From positions 1-64,000 of the forward strand of contig CAIXBQ010000085.1 of assembly GCA_903917705.1 (NCBI GenBank): a stretch of 64,000 nt of DNA, given 5' to 3'. Shown here piece by piece: positions 1 to 7,860 of this stretch; the first letter of the stretch is position 1, and every line of letters begins with the position of its first letter. The notes under the pieces were generated by a model. The model did no database searches, was not told the DNA's origin, and saw nothing but the letters and a program-made list of their open reading frames with translations. This stretch comes from an uncultured Verrucomicrobia subdivision 3 bacterium. GTDB taxonomy: Bacteria > Verrucomicrobiota > Verrucomicrobiia > Limisphaerales > UBA11358. A program made the position numbers and the translations under genes.

Positions 1-698
1 CCCCCAAAAGTCAATTAGTGTTAACACGCCCTAGAGAAAATCAGCAATGTCAAAATCCGTTGCTAATATCAAATGGATTTAGTCGGAATCAGTTGTGATT
101 TTGAACCCCAAAAAACGTTTTCCGAATCTTGGGTGAGACAGAATGCTTTAACAAAGACATCTGCAGCGCTTTTGGCAGCACATTATAGTTTAAATTGTTT
201 GATACAGAAGGCAAATGGGTTGCCTCCGAGCACCACAATGACGAACTGGTTTACCGCGGAAAGTAAAATAACCATAACATGTTTATTATAAATAATTTAA
301 CAATTGTTTAGGCAAGAAGTCTACCTAAATAAACCCATACAATGGGAATGGAGCGCCAACCCTTTCAAATACCCCGCGGAAAACTGCAAGAAATCTGCCA
401 ACTGTCTAAAAATGAAGCACACGATGGTCTTTTGTAAGACACATCTGCCGAGCGTCTCGTCAGGTGATGATTACCAGACCGGCGGCCACGCGGATTCTGT
501 TTTGCCCGGCTTAACTCCAGAATGAAACCCGGTTTCATCCTGATATCCCACTGGAACCTCAATTTTAACCGCGTTCCACAGCTTCGTGAAGATTCCGGCG
601 GGAGAGAAGCCGATGGTTTCCGAGGGCAACCACGTCTTGTGTTCCATGACTGTTTGTTTGTAGGTCATAACGGTTTTACAGCAACTGCAATGCCAACT
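1..698. other. Gene-free AT-richer stretch
   Basis: No convincing gene is seen. Short open frames of about 65-75 codons exist on both strands, but they lack a ribosome-binding site, recognisable domains or the high-GC third-position bias of the neighbouring genes. The stretch is visibly richer in A and T than the rest of the window. No tRNA, rRNA or insertion sequence end was recognised. It lies downstream of the minus-strand secreted protein gene that ends at 699. Confidence 0.5.
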
Positions 699-1898
699 TT
701 ATTGAAGGGAATACGAGCGGTAGAAGCGTTTGGGGAAACTGGCAGTATTAGCTTCCACATAAGTAAAGGGGGCGGTGTTTGTCTGCACTGCCGTCCAATG
801 CACCAAGTCAGAAGAGGCTTGGACGACATATTGGGCACCGGTCGTGCCCGAAACCACGAAAGAAAAGCTTCCTTTGGCCTGCGTGACCGAAGTTTGCGCC
901 GGTGCCAACGCCGGCTTCGTTGCTGCCAGCGCTGCTGCCAGAGTGGGATACACCGAAAGCTTCGCCGCGCTATTGGTTGAGCCGTAGCTATTGTAAACGG
1001 CCACCGAATAGCTGCCTGCACGGCTGGCACTGACATTTTTCAAGGTCAGTGACGCGCCAGTCGCGGATGGCAAATTCGTTCCGTTAAACCGCCATTGATA
1101 TTTCAATGGTGCTTTGCTGGTGGCTGTCACCCTCAAAGTGGTGGACTGCCCGGCGGTTACCACCATGTTGGTCAACGGTTGGGTGATCTTCGGAAGGTTC
1201 GGATTGATAACAGTGACGGTAAAGTTCTGCGTGGTGATATTGTTGCTGGCTCCACCGTCATTCACGGTGACCGTGATGGTCGCCGTGCCGGAAGCATTGG
1301 CCACTGGTCTGAAGGTGATCGTGCCGGTGGTCTTGGGGCTGATGTAGCTGACGGCCAGTCTGGAGATAAGGGCGCTATTGCTGGTTGATGATGTGATTTT
1401 CAAACGCTGGCTTTCATTGGTGGAACCGGAAGTGATGCCTGACAAGCCGATGGTTTGCTGGCCGGCGTTTTGGTTGACGGTGACGCTCGCAATCGGGTTT
1501 AAGGTCGGCGGCTGGTTTACTACAGACGGCGGAGGGTTGGTTGGCGGCAGGTTGGTGGCTAGCGCCGCAACGTCATAAGACGTTTCGTTTGAAAGATCGC
1601 TTTCATTGCCTGACAAATCAAGGGTGGTTGCGCCGAAATAGTACGTCGTTCCCGCATTCAGTCCGGTGACGATGGTGTTTGTTACATTGCCAACCATGAT
1701 GGAATTCGTGTAGACATGGCTCGCCCCGCCGTAATAAATCCGATAGCCCACCGCATTTGTGTCCGTGCTCGGGTTCCAGGTCAGGGTAACGCTTTGATCC
1801 GCCAACGCCGTCAGACTCCCCGTCAACAGCAAGGCCGCCCAGCAAATATAATTCAGGGCGGCTTGCTTCGACCAAAGGTTGTTCGTCCGGCGCGACAT
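699..1898 (-). CDS. Secreted FN3/Ig-domain protein
   Basis: Probable exported adhesion or surface protein of 399 residues. A signal peptide covers about residues 1-34 (hydrophobic YICWAALLLTGSLTALA). A fibronectin type III domain follows at about 36-115 (VTLTWNPSTDTNAVGYRIYYG), then a proline-rich linker (PPTNPPPSVVNQPP), a cadherin/Big-like beta domain at about 125-220, and an Ig-like domain at about 225-305 (YQWRFNGTNL, RAGSYSVAVYN). The last 60 residues form a module ending FPKRFYRSYSL, a tail I associate with secreted proteins of Verrucomicrobiota; its use in sorting is not established. ATG at 1898 was chosen over GTG at 1901; GGAGG lies just upstream. It stands alone and no enzyme domain is visible. 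Confidence 0.8.
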   Translation of the reverse strand: MSRRTNNLWSKQAALNYICWAALLLTGSLTALADQSVTLTWNPSTDTNAVGYRIYYGGASHVYTNSIMVGNVTNTIVTGLNAGTTYYFGATTLDLSGNESDLSNETSYDVAALATNLPPTNPPPSVVNQPPTLNPIASVTVNQNAGQQTIGLSGITSGSTNESQRLKITSSTSNSALISRLAVSYISPKTTGTITFRPVANASGTATITVTVNDGGASNNITTQNFTVTVINPNLPKITQPLTNMVVTAGQSTTLRVTATSKAPLKYQWRFNGTNLPSATGASLTLKNVSASRAGSYSVAVYNSYGSTNSAAKLSVYPTLAAALAATKPALAPAQTSVTQAKGSFSFVVSGTTGAQYVVQASSDLVHWTAVQTNTAPFTYVEANTASFPKRFYRSYSLQ

Positions 1899-2220
1899 CA
1901 CCTCCGCTTACGCAAGAGGGTTGCCAACAAACTTTATCGGGGCACGTCAACCGCGATTTTTTTTAATCCGGTTCAAAAGCGCCGGCTGGTTCCCGAGAAA
2001 ACCCCTGAAATCATTGACGAATCATCGTGTCAGCCCGTTGGTTCGTGCCGGAGGAAATTTGCAAAAAGATTAAAAAACACCGGAGATGTTAGAGGTTTGC
2101 AGATGCGTGGTGGTTTTATCCAAGACAACACTGTATTTCACACTGTCTTGAAAAAGTGCACGGACAACGCCGCCGTCAGGCGAGCGGGAAGCCACCCAGA
2201 AAGTTATGCCCCCCGGAGGC
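1899..2220. other. Intergenic stretch with one hairpin
   Basis: This 322-base gap lies upstream of the secreted FN3/Ig gene and downstream of the aminotransferase gene, both on the minus strand. The only clear structure is an inverted repeat at 2121-2150, CAAGACA paired with TGTCTTG around a 16-base loop; read on the minus strand it lacks a clean T tract, so it is at best a weak terminator for the aminotransferase gene. No small gene is supported. Confidence 0.45.
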
Positions 2221-3330
2221 CTATTTGCCAAAAAAACCTTTAACCACTTCCACCACGCGCTGTATTTGCGCCTCGGTCAGCTCGGGGAAAATCGGCAGGC
2301 TCAAGCATTCGCGTGCCGCTTTTTCTGCCACCGGAAAATCGCCCGCATGGTAACCGAGGCCTGCGTAGCATTGTTGCAAATGCAGCGGCATCGGGTAATG
2401 TAGCGCGCAGCCGACCTGATGTTCCTCCAGATATTTCTTCAGCTCGTCTCGGCGGGGATGGCGCGCGACGTAGAGATGCCAGACGCTTTCCGCACCGGCG
2501 GCTTCGCGCGGCAGTTGCAGCGGCGTGTCCGCGAGCAGTTCCGAGTAGCGCCGCGCCACGCGCTGGCGTTCGCGCGTCCATTTTTCCAAGTGTTTCAATT
2601 TGACGCCCAGCACCGCGCCCTGGAAACCTTCCATGCGGTAGTTGTAGCCGACCTCGTCGTGGTAATAACGAACCGTCGAGCCGTGTTCTCGCAGTGACCT
2701 CGCGCGTTTGGCAAACTCCGCGTTGTTGGTCACCAGCGCACCGCCTTCGCCGAATGCGCCGAGGTTTTTTCCGGGATAGAAACTGAAGCAGGAAATCTCG
2801 CCGAACGTGCCAATGACCTTGCCTTTCCATTTTGCGCCGTGCGCCTGCGCCGAGTCCTCGACCATCGGCAGTTTGTGCCGCCTGCAGATTTCCTTCACCG
2901 CATCCACGTCGAACGGCTGGCCATAAAGATGTACGGGCATGATCGCCTTGGTGCGCGGGGTGATGGCTTTTTCGAGCAGCTTCGGATCCAGGTTGAACGT
3001 CGTGTCGTCCACGTCCACGAAAACCGGCTTGGCGCCGGCGTAGGAAATCGCCCAGCTGGTCGCGACGAACGTGAACGGCGTGGTGACGACTTCGTCGCCC
3101 GGGCCGACGCCGAGCAGCAGCATCGCGATGTGCAGTGCCGAGGTGCCGCTGTTGAAGGCCACGCAGTGTTCCGCGCCGCAGAACTTTGCGAAATCCTTTT
3201 CAAACTGCGCCACGTCCGGGCCGAGGCAAAACGAACAGTGGTCTATGGTGCGGGCGACGGCGGCGTCCAGTTCCGCGCGCAACGGCTGAATTTGCGCACG
3301 CAGATCGAGGTAGGGAATCGGTTCAGGCAT
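2221..3330 (-). CDS. DegT/DnrJ/EryC1/StrS aminotransferase
   Basis: PLP-dependent sugar aminotransferase of fold type I (369 residues). Members transfer an amino group to nucleotide-linked keto sugars for surface polysaccharide, or work in antibiotic sugar pathways. The PLP-binding lysine is K188 in FSFYPGKNLGAFGEGGA, and the cofactor-contacting aspartate lies in VEDSAQAHGA (D159). The N-terminal DLRAQ and the SGTSALHIAM turn are typical, and the length is normal for the family. ATG at 3330 (MPEPIPYLDL) is preferred to an upstream GTG at 3342. No sugar-nucleotide genes lie beside it, so the exact substrate cannot be named. It is followed on the same strand, across a gap, by the FN3/Ig protein gene. 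Confidence 0.9.
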   Translation of the reverse strand: MPEPIPYLDLRAQIQPLRAELDAAVARTIDHCSFCLGPDVAQFEKDFAKFCGAEHCVAFNSGTSALHIAMLLLGVGPGDEVVTTPFTFVATSWAISYAGAKPVFVDVDDTTFNLDPKLLEKAITPRTKAIMPVHLYGQPFDVDAVKEICRRHKLPMVEDSAQAHGAKWKGKVIGTFGEISCFSFYPGKNLGAFGEGGALVTNNAEFAKRARSLREHGSTVRYYHDEVGYNYRMEGFQGAVLGVKLKHLEKWTRERQRVARRYSELLADTPLQLPREAAGAESVWHLYVARHPRRDELKKYLEEHQVGCALHYPMPLHLQQCYAGLGYHAGDFPVAEKAARECLSLPIFPELTEAQIQRVVEVVKGFFGK

Positions 3331-3506
3331 AAAAATCCGCACGCAATTTATCCGTAACTGCCGGCTTTGGGAATATTATTAACATGAAAATTGACGGTGG
3401 CGTGGGCGATCTTTGCCGTTCATTCCGGTTACGGATCAGGTGATGAAAGCATTGTCCGATTGGTGGCGGAAACCGGCCATCCCCCAAAAAAGGGAGTCAA
3501 TTGCGC

Positions 3507-3534
3507 TTGAATGTCGCGCCGTTGCCGGTAGCTT
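3507..3534 (+). promoter_or_regulatory. Promoter of peptidase gene
   Basis: TTGAAT (3507-3512), a 16-base spacer and TAGCTT (3529-3534) resemble a housekeeping promoter. The start codon at 3544 lies 10 bases beyond the -10 box and no Shine-Dalgarno sequence is seen, so the transcript would be leaderless or nearly so, as for the VOC gene at 22078. Confidence 0.45.
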
Positions 3535-3543
3535 TCGCCGGAT

Positions 3544-5664
3544 ATGCGCTGGACAAATCTTTCCCTGATCACCCTGGCCCTGTCGCTGGCGGCCTGCACC
3601 TCCGTAAAAAGAAACCGCTGCTGCTGTTGCGCCGCCGATCCGCTGGCGGCGTTTCAGGCGCGTGCCGCGAAATTTCATTCCGTCATCACCGTCCCGACGT
3701 TTGAGACGACGCCGGAGCAGGTGGCCGCGTCGGTGGACAAAGCCATCGCCGACGGCAATGCCGCGTTGGACCGGATCGGGCAGATCACGCCCGCCGGAGC
3801 GACGTTCGCCAATACGTTCGTGGCGCTGGATGACCTGAATTTCCGCACCGGCGGGGTGGCGGAGCGGCTGGGGTTGATTGAGCAGACCAGCACCAATGCC
3901 GCCGTGCGCGATGCGGCCACCGATGCCAGCAAGAAACTATCTGCGTGGTCCGTGGGTCAGGACTACCGCGAGGATGTGTATCGGGTGCTGTCGGCTTTTG
4001 CGGCGACGAATCCCCGTCTGGCCGGCGAGGATAAAAAGCTGTTCGACGAAACCTTGCGCGATTATCGCCGCGCCGGCATGTCGCTGGCCAAGTCGCAGCG
4101 CGATGAGGTGGAGCAGCTCCGCAAGGAGCTGACGGTGATGGAGACGGATTATGATAACAACGTCACCAAGGCCGAGAAAGCGGTGAAGTTCACCCGGGCC
4201 GAGCTCGTCGGGGTGCCGGAGGATTTTCTCTCCCAGATCAAGACCGGCGACGATGAGTACACCGTCAAGGCCAACATCACCTGGCATTACCTGATGGTCA
4301 TGGACAACGCCAAGCGCGAAGACATCCGCAAACGCTTCCTGTTTGAGAACAACCAGCTCGCGCGCGAGACGAACATTCCGCTGCTGGAAAAGATTCTCAC
4401 CAAGCGCGACGCCCTGGCCCGCAAGCTCGGCTATGCCAGCTATGCCGACTTTGTGACCGAGCCCAAGATGGTGAAGAACAGCGCGACGGCTGTGAAGTTT
4501 CTGGAAGACTTGAAGACCGGCCTGCAGCCGAAGTACGCCGCCGAGCTGGAGCTGTTCCGGCAGATGAAAGTCAAGGAGACCGGCGATGCCAGCGCCGTCA
4601 TCAATCTTTGGGACAACCGTTACTATGCCAACGCGCTGCGGAAGGAGAAATACAACGTGGACGCCGAGCAGCTGCGCGTCTATTTCCCCTTCCAGCGGGT
4701 GCTGGACGGGATGTTTACCATTTATCAGCGCATCTTCGGGCTGAAGTTCGAGCGGATCGAGCCGCCCTATAAATGGATTGGCGACCTGCAGCTTTACGCC
4801 GTCAGCGATGCGAAGACCGGCGAGCCGATGGGGATGTTCTACCTCGACATGTTTCCGCGCGACGGCAAATACAACCATTTCGCCATGTTCCCGATCATCG
4901 AGGGCAAGCGGCTGGCCGACGGCACCTATCAGCGGCCGGTCATGTCCATGATCTGCAACTTCCCCGCGCCGACGAAAGATCATCCGTCGCTCATGTCGCA
5001 CGACGACGTGGAGACGATCTTCCACGAGTTCGGGCACGCCATGCACGGCGTGCTGACGCGGGCGACCTACGCGCGTTTCTCCGGCACCAGCGTGCCGCAG
5101 GATTTTGTCGAGGCGCCGTCGCAGATGCTGGAGAACTGGGCGTGGGACAAGTCCGTGCTGGACACCTTCGCCGCCGACTATCGCGATCCGTCCAAGAAGA
5201 TTCCGCAGGAGGTCCTGAGCCAGCTCAAGGCTTCGCGGCTGGCCACCTACGGGGTTTATTATCGCCGGCAGCTTTCCTTCGCCCTCATGGACCTGGCCCT
5301 GCACACGCAGATCAACGCCGCCAATGCCACGAATGCCCTCGCCCTGTCCAACGAGAAGCTCGGCGAAGTCTTCCTGCCGCAATTGCCCGACACGGCGTTC
5401 GTTGCCTACTTCGCTCACATCATCGGCTACGGCGGCGGCTACTATGGCTATGCCTGGGCCGATGCGATTGCGGCGGACATGGCGACGGTGTTTGAGAAGT
5501 CGCCGGGCGGCTATTTCGACCCGGCCGCCGGCATGAAGCTGCGCAAGGAAATCTACGAGGTCGGCGACTCGCGCGATGTGAATGTCTCCATCGAGAAATT
5601 CCTGGGCCGCCCGCGCTCCCTGGAACCGTTCCTCAAGCGCATTGGCGTGGAAAACGGCCAATAA
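3544..5664 (+). CDS. M3 family oligopeptidase lipoprotein
   Basis: Zinc metallopeptidase of the thimet oligopeptidase/Dcp family (706 residues), which cleaves short peptides. The zinc site is HEFGH at 494-498, with the third ligand glutamate about 25 residues on in FVEAPSQMLENW (about E523). The N-terminus is a lipoprotein signal (LITLALSLAAC, lipobox Cys18), so the enzyme should be anchored in the periplasm rather than being cytosolic like most M3 enzymes. Right after the anchor come four consecutive cysteines (RNRCCCCAAD, residues 24-33), which is odd. A peptide transporter gene follows 10 bases after the stop, so the pair probably forms an operon for peptide use. Confidence 0.93.
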   Translation: MRWTNLSLITLALSLAACTSVKRNRCCCCAADPLAAFQARAAKFHSVITVPTFETTPEQVAASVDKAIADGNAALDRIGQITPAGATFANTFVALDDLNFRTGGVAERLGLIEQTSTNAAVRDAATDASKKLSAWSVGQDYREDVYRVLSAFAATNPRLAGEDKKLFDETLRDYRRAGMSLAKSQRDEVEQLRKELTVMETDYDNNVTKAEKAVKFTRAELVGVPEDFLSQIKTGDDEYTVKANITWHYLMVMDNAKREDIRKRFLFENNQLARETNIPLLEKILTKRDALARKLGYASYADFVTEPKMVKNSATAVKFLEDLKTGLQPKYAAELELFRQMKVKETGDASAVINLWDNRYYANALRKEKYNVDAEQLRVYFPFQRVLDGMFTIYQRIFGLKFERIEPPYKWIGDLQLYAVSDAKTGEPMGMFYLDMFPRDGKYNHFAMFPIIEGKRLADGTYQRPVMSMICNFPAPTKDHPSLMSHDDVETIFHEFGHAMHGVLTRATYARFSGTSVPQDFVEAPSQMLENWAWDKSVLDTFAADYRDPSKKIPQEVLSQLKASRLATYGVYYRRQLSFALMDLALHTQINAANATNALALSNEKLGEVFLPQLPDTAFVAYFAHIIGYGGGYYGYAWADAIAADMATVFEKSPGGYFDPAAGMKLRKEIYEVGDSRDVNVSIEKFLGRPRSLEPFLKRIGVENGQ

Positions 5665-5674
5665 TCTCCTACCC

Positions 5675-7378
5675 ATGAATCCATCCACCGAGCCGTCCGC
5701 CAGCCGCTGGCCGCGCCAGATCAAATACATCATCGGCAATGAGGCCTGCGAGCGCCTGAGCTATTATGGCATCCGCAGCATCATGGCCGGGTACATCACC
5801 GGCCAGGTGGCCGCCGGCGGCCTCGGTCTGGAGAAGGACGACTCCACCGAAATCATCCACCTGTTCGTGTTCGCGAACTATTTCATGCCGCTGCTCGGCG
5901 CGTGGCTGTCCGACAAGGTCATCGGCCGCTACCACACCATTCTGTGGGTCTCGATGGTTTACTGTCTCGGCAACGGCGTGCTGGCCTGCAGCGGGTTTGC
6001 CGGCGACGTCCACGGCAAGATGATCTGTCTTTGCGCGGGGCTGGGGCTCATCGCGTTCGGCTCCGGCGGCATCAAGCCGTGCGTGTCGGCCTTCATGGGC
6101 GACCAGTTCAAGCCCGAGCAGTCGCACCTGTTGCAGAAGGCCTACGGCGCCTTCTACTGGTCCATCAACTTCGGATCGTTCTTCTCCTTCCTCGTCATCC
6201 CGTGGATCAAGGACAAGGCGGGCTACGCCGTGGCGTTTGGCGTGCCGGGCATCCTGATGGCGGCGGCCACCCTGATCTTCTGGTTCGGCACCCGCTATTA
6301 CACCCGCATCCCGACCAACCGCGAGCTGAAGCACGCCGGGTTCTTCACCGTGTTCTGGCATGCCTGGCAGGCCGCCGACCAGTTCCGGTTCGCCGCGCTG
6401 CTGAACATCCTGGCCACCATCGGCCTGCCGGTGCTGGCGATGGTGATGATGACCATCCTCGGCTTTTCCGGCAAAAGCGGCGCCGGCGCGCAATTCCTGG
6501 GCTGGACCTCCCTCGGCTGCATCGGCGTCTGGTATGCGCTCGTCATTGTCCTGAGCCTGCTGCGCAAAACCGAATTGCCGGACGCCTTCTGGAATCAGGC
6601 TGCCGCCCGGCACGACGCCAAGGAGATCGCCGGCGCGCGGACCTTCATGCCCATCATGTTCATCTTCGCCTTCGTGCCGATCTTCTGGACGCTGTTTGAC
6701 CAGACCAATTCCACCTGGGTGCTGCAGGGGCAGCAGATGCAGCCCAAGACGGTTCTCGGCCTGGAAATCGGCGCCGAACAGATGCAGTCCATGAACCCCG
6801 CCATCGTGATGGTGCTCGTGCCGCTGTTCACCCTGCTCCTGTATCCGCGCATCGGGCGCTTCGCCTCGCCCCTCAAGCGCATGTCTTACGGCATGTTTCT
6901 GGCCGCCTTTTCCTACGTCGTCGTGGCCATGATCCAGACGCATGTGGATGGCTACTGGCACTGGGCCGCCACCCAATACGCCGCCGCCACCGCGCAATTG
7001 CCCGCCGGCGGGGTGCTGGGGCCGCCGCATCTGCACCTCGCGCCGCCGCCCTGCGTTTTCTGGCAGACCATTCCGTATCTTGTCATCACCGCCGCTGAGG
7101 TGCTGTTCTCGACCACCGGCCTGGAGTTCGCCTTCCGCGAAGCCGCGCCGGAAATGAAGAGCACCATCATGAGCTTCTGGCTCCTGACCGTCTCGATGGG
7201 CGACTTGTTTGTGGTGACTGTGACCAAGCTGTTTGCCAGCGCCACCGATCAGGCGGCGTCCGTCAGCTCCGGCCGGTTTCTGCAATACGCCGGCATGACC
7301 GCCGTGGTGGGGGTGCTCTTCAGCCTCGTCGCGGCCTTCTACCGTTACCACGACCAAGCGGCGGCTCAGGGGAAATAA
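5675..7378 (+). CDS. POT/PTR family peptide transporter
   Basis: Proton-coupled di-/tripeptide symporter of the major facilitator superfamily (567 residues, about 12-14 membrane helices). The family signature is present near the N-terminus as GNEACERLSYYGIRSIM, equivalent to the ExxERFxYYG proton-coupling motif. GSGGIKPCVSAFMGDQF is the second PTR2 signature, and YWSINFGSF follows it. The start ATG at 5675 (MNPSTEPSASRWPRQIKY) lies 10 bases after the M3 peptidase stop; an earlier in-frame start would overlap the peptidase gene and gives no signature. Function is inferred from family: import of the short peptides that the M3 enzyme would release. Confidence 0.93.
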   Translation: MNPSTEPSASRWPRQIKYIIGNEACERLSYYGIRSIMAGYITGQVAAGGLGLEKDDSTEIIHLFVFANYFMPLLGAWLSDKVIGRYHTILWVSMVYCLGNGVLACSGFAGDVHGKMICLCAGLGLIAFGSGGIKPCVSAFMGDQFKPEQSHLLQKAYGAFYWSINFGSFFSFLVIPWIKDKAGYAVAFGVPGILMAAATLIFWFGTRYYTRIPTNRELKHAGFFTVFWHAWQAADQFRFAALLNILATIGLPVLAMVMMTILGFSGKSGAGAQFLGWTSLGCIGVWYALVIVLSLLRKTELPDAFWNQAAARHDAKEIAGARTFMPIMFIFAFVPIFWTLFDQTNSTWVLQGQQMQPKTVLGLEIGAEQMQSMNPAIVMVLVPLFTLLLYPRIGRFASPLKRMSYGMFLAAFSYVVVAMIQTHVDGYWHWAATQYAAATAQLPAGGVLGPPHLHLAPPPCVFWQTIPYLVITAAEVLFSTTGLEFAFREAAPEMKSTIMSFWLLTVSMGDLFVVTVTKLFASATDQAASVSSGRFLQYAGMTAVVGVLFSLVAAFYRYHDQAAAQGK

Positions 7379-7440
7379 TGGGGTTGTCCTTGAACGGGAC
7401 AGAAGCGGCGGTTTAGCCGCCGGTCGGGGTCATGAAAGGC

Positions 7441-7469
7441 TGAAAACGGCACTTTTAACGCCATTTTCA
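7441..7469 (+). other. Hairpin after the peptide-use operon
   Basis: TGAAAACGGC and GCCATTTTCA pair (9 of 10 positions) around a 9-base loop. A second hairpin, CGGCGG-TTTAG-CCGCCG, sits just before it at 7406-7422. Neither is followed by a good T run, so a terminator role for the POT gene is only possible. Confidence 0.35.
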
Positions 7470-7519
7470 GGGCTTTTAGTCGTAAACCTCCCTTTTACAA
7501 TCGCCGGTTGATGCCTCTC

Positions 7520-7770
7520 GGACGTGAATTGCACTCTGCAATTCACATGTCCAAGGCCTGGAGTTGCCAATTGCACTCTGCAATTCACAACTTTGTGACC
7601 GGACATGGCAATTGCACGGCGCATCTCTCATGTCCAAGCCCTGGAGTTGTCAATTGCACTCTGCAACTCACGCCCGAGGGCATCAAGGATGGCAATTGCA
7701 GAGTGCAATTCACGTCTGGGAGGCGTTGACATGGCAATTGCAGAGTGCAATTCAAGCCCCGAAGGCATCG
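7520..7770. repeat. 21-bp-phased palindrome array 1
   Basis: Six copies of AATTGCA-CTC-TGCAATT or its reverse-centre form AATTGCA-GAG-TGCAATT (starts 7527, 7569, 7610, 7652, 7694, 7736) recur every 42 bases (41 once). The third copy is decayed. Between them lie other short inverted repeats: CCA-AGGCC-TGG, CCA-AGCCC-TGG and CCCGA-AGGCA-TCGGG. Taken together the dyad centres fall at about 7535, 7556, 7577, 7618, 7639, 7660, 7680, 7702, 7744 and 7765, i.e. a 21-base grid with two weak positions (7598, 7723). It lies between the convergent POT and OPT transporter genes. Open frames across it are short and are judged a by-product of the period being a multiple of three. Confidence 0.85.
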
Positions 7771-7772
7771 GG

Positions 7773-7795
7773 ATGACCCTTTCCGGGTCATTTTG
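7773..7795 (+). terminator. Hairpin with T run
   Basis: ATGACCC (7773-7779), loop TTTCC, GGGTCAT (7785-7791) and a following TTT make a compact rho-independent terminator-like structure at the end of the phased array. It points along the plus strand, toward the end of the convergent OPT gene. It may end transcription of the peptidase/POT operon or simply be the last dyad of the array. Confidence 0.5.
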
Positions 7796-7860
7796 GCCCA
7801 GTCCATTCGTCCGCCGCCGGGCCGGACCTGGAAGCTCGGGGTGAGGCGGCAATGGCCGGC

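Noticed and set aside
73-525. Two short plus-strand frames at the window start
   Set aside because: No ribosome-binding site, domain or codon bias; sequence is AT-rich and looks non-coding.
3937-5739. 600-codon frame antisense to the M3 peptidase
   Set aside because: Shadow of the peptidase gene, which has an intact zinc site on the plus strand.
7520-7770. CRISPR array
   Set aside because: The spaced units are themselves palindromes and related to one another, repeats are only about 17-20 bases, spacers are not unique, and no cas gene is present.
7508-7806. Small proteins with repeated LHSAI-like peptides on both strands
   Set aside because: They result from the 42-base period of array 1; one copy interval of 41 bases breaks the frame.
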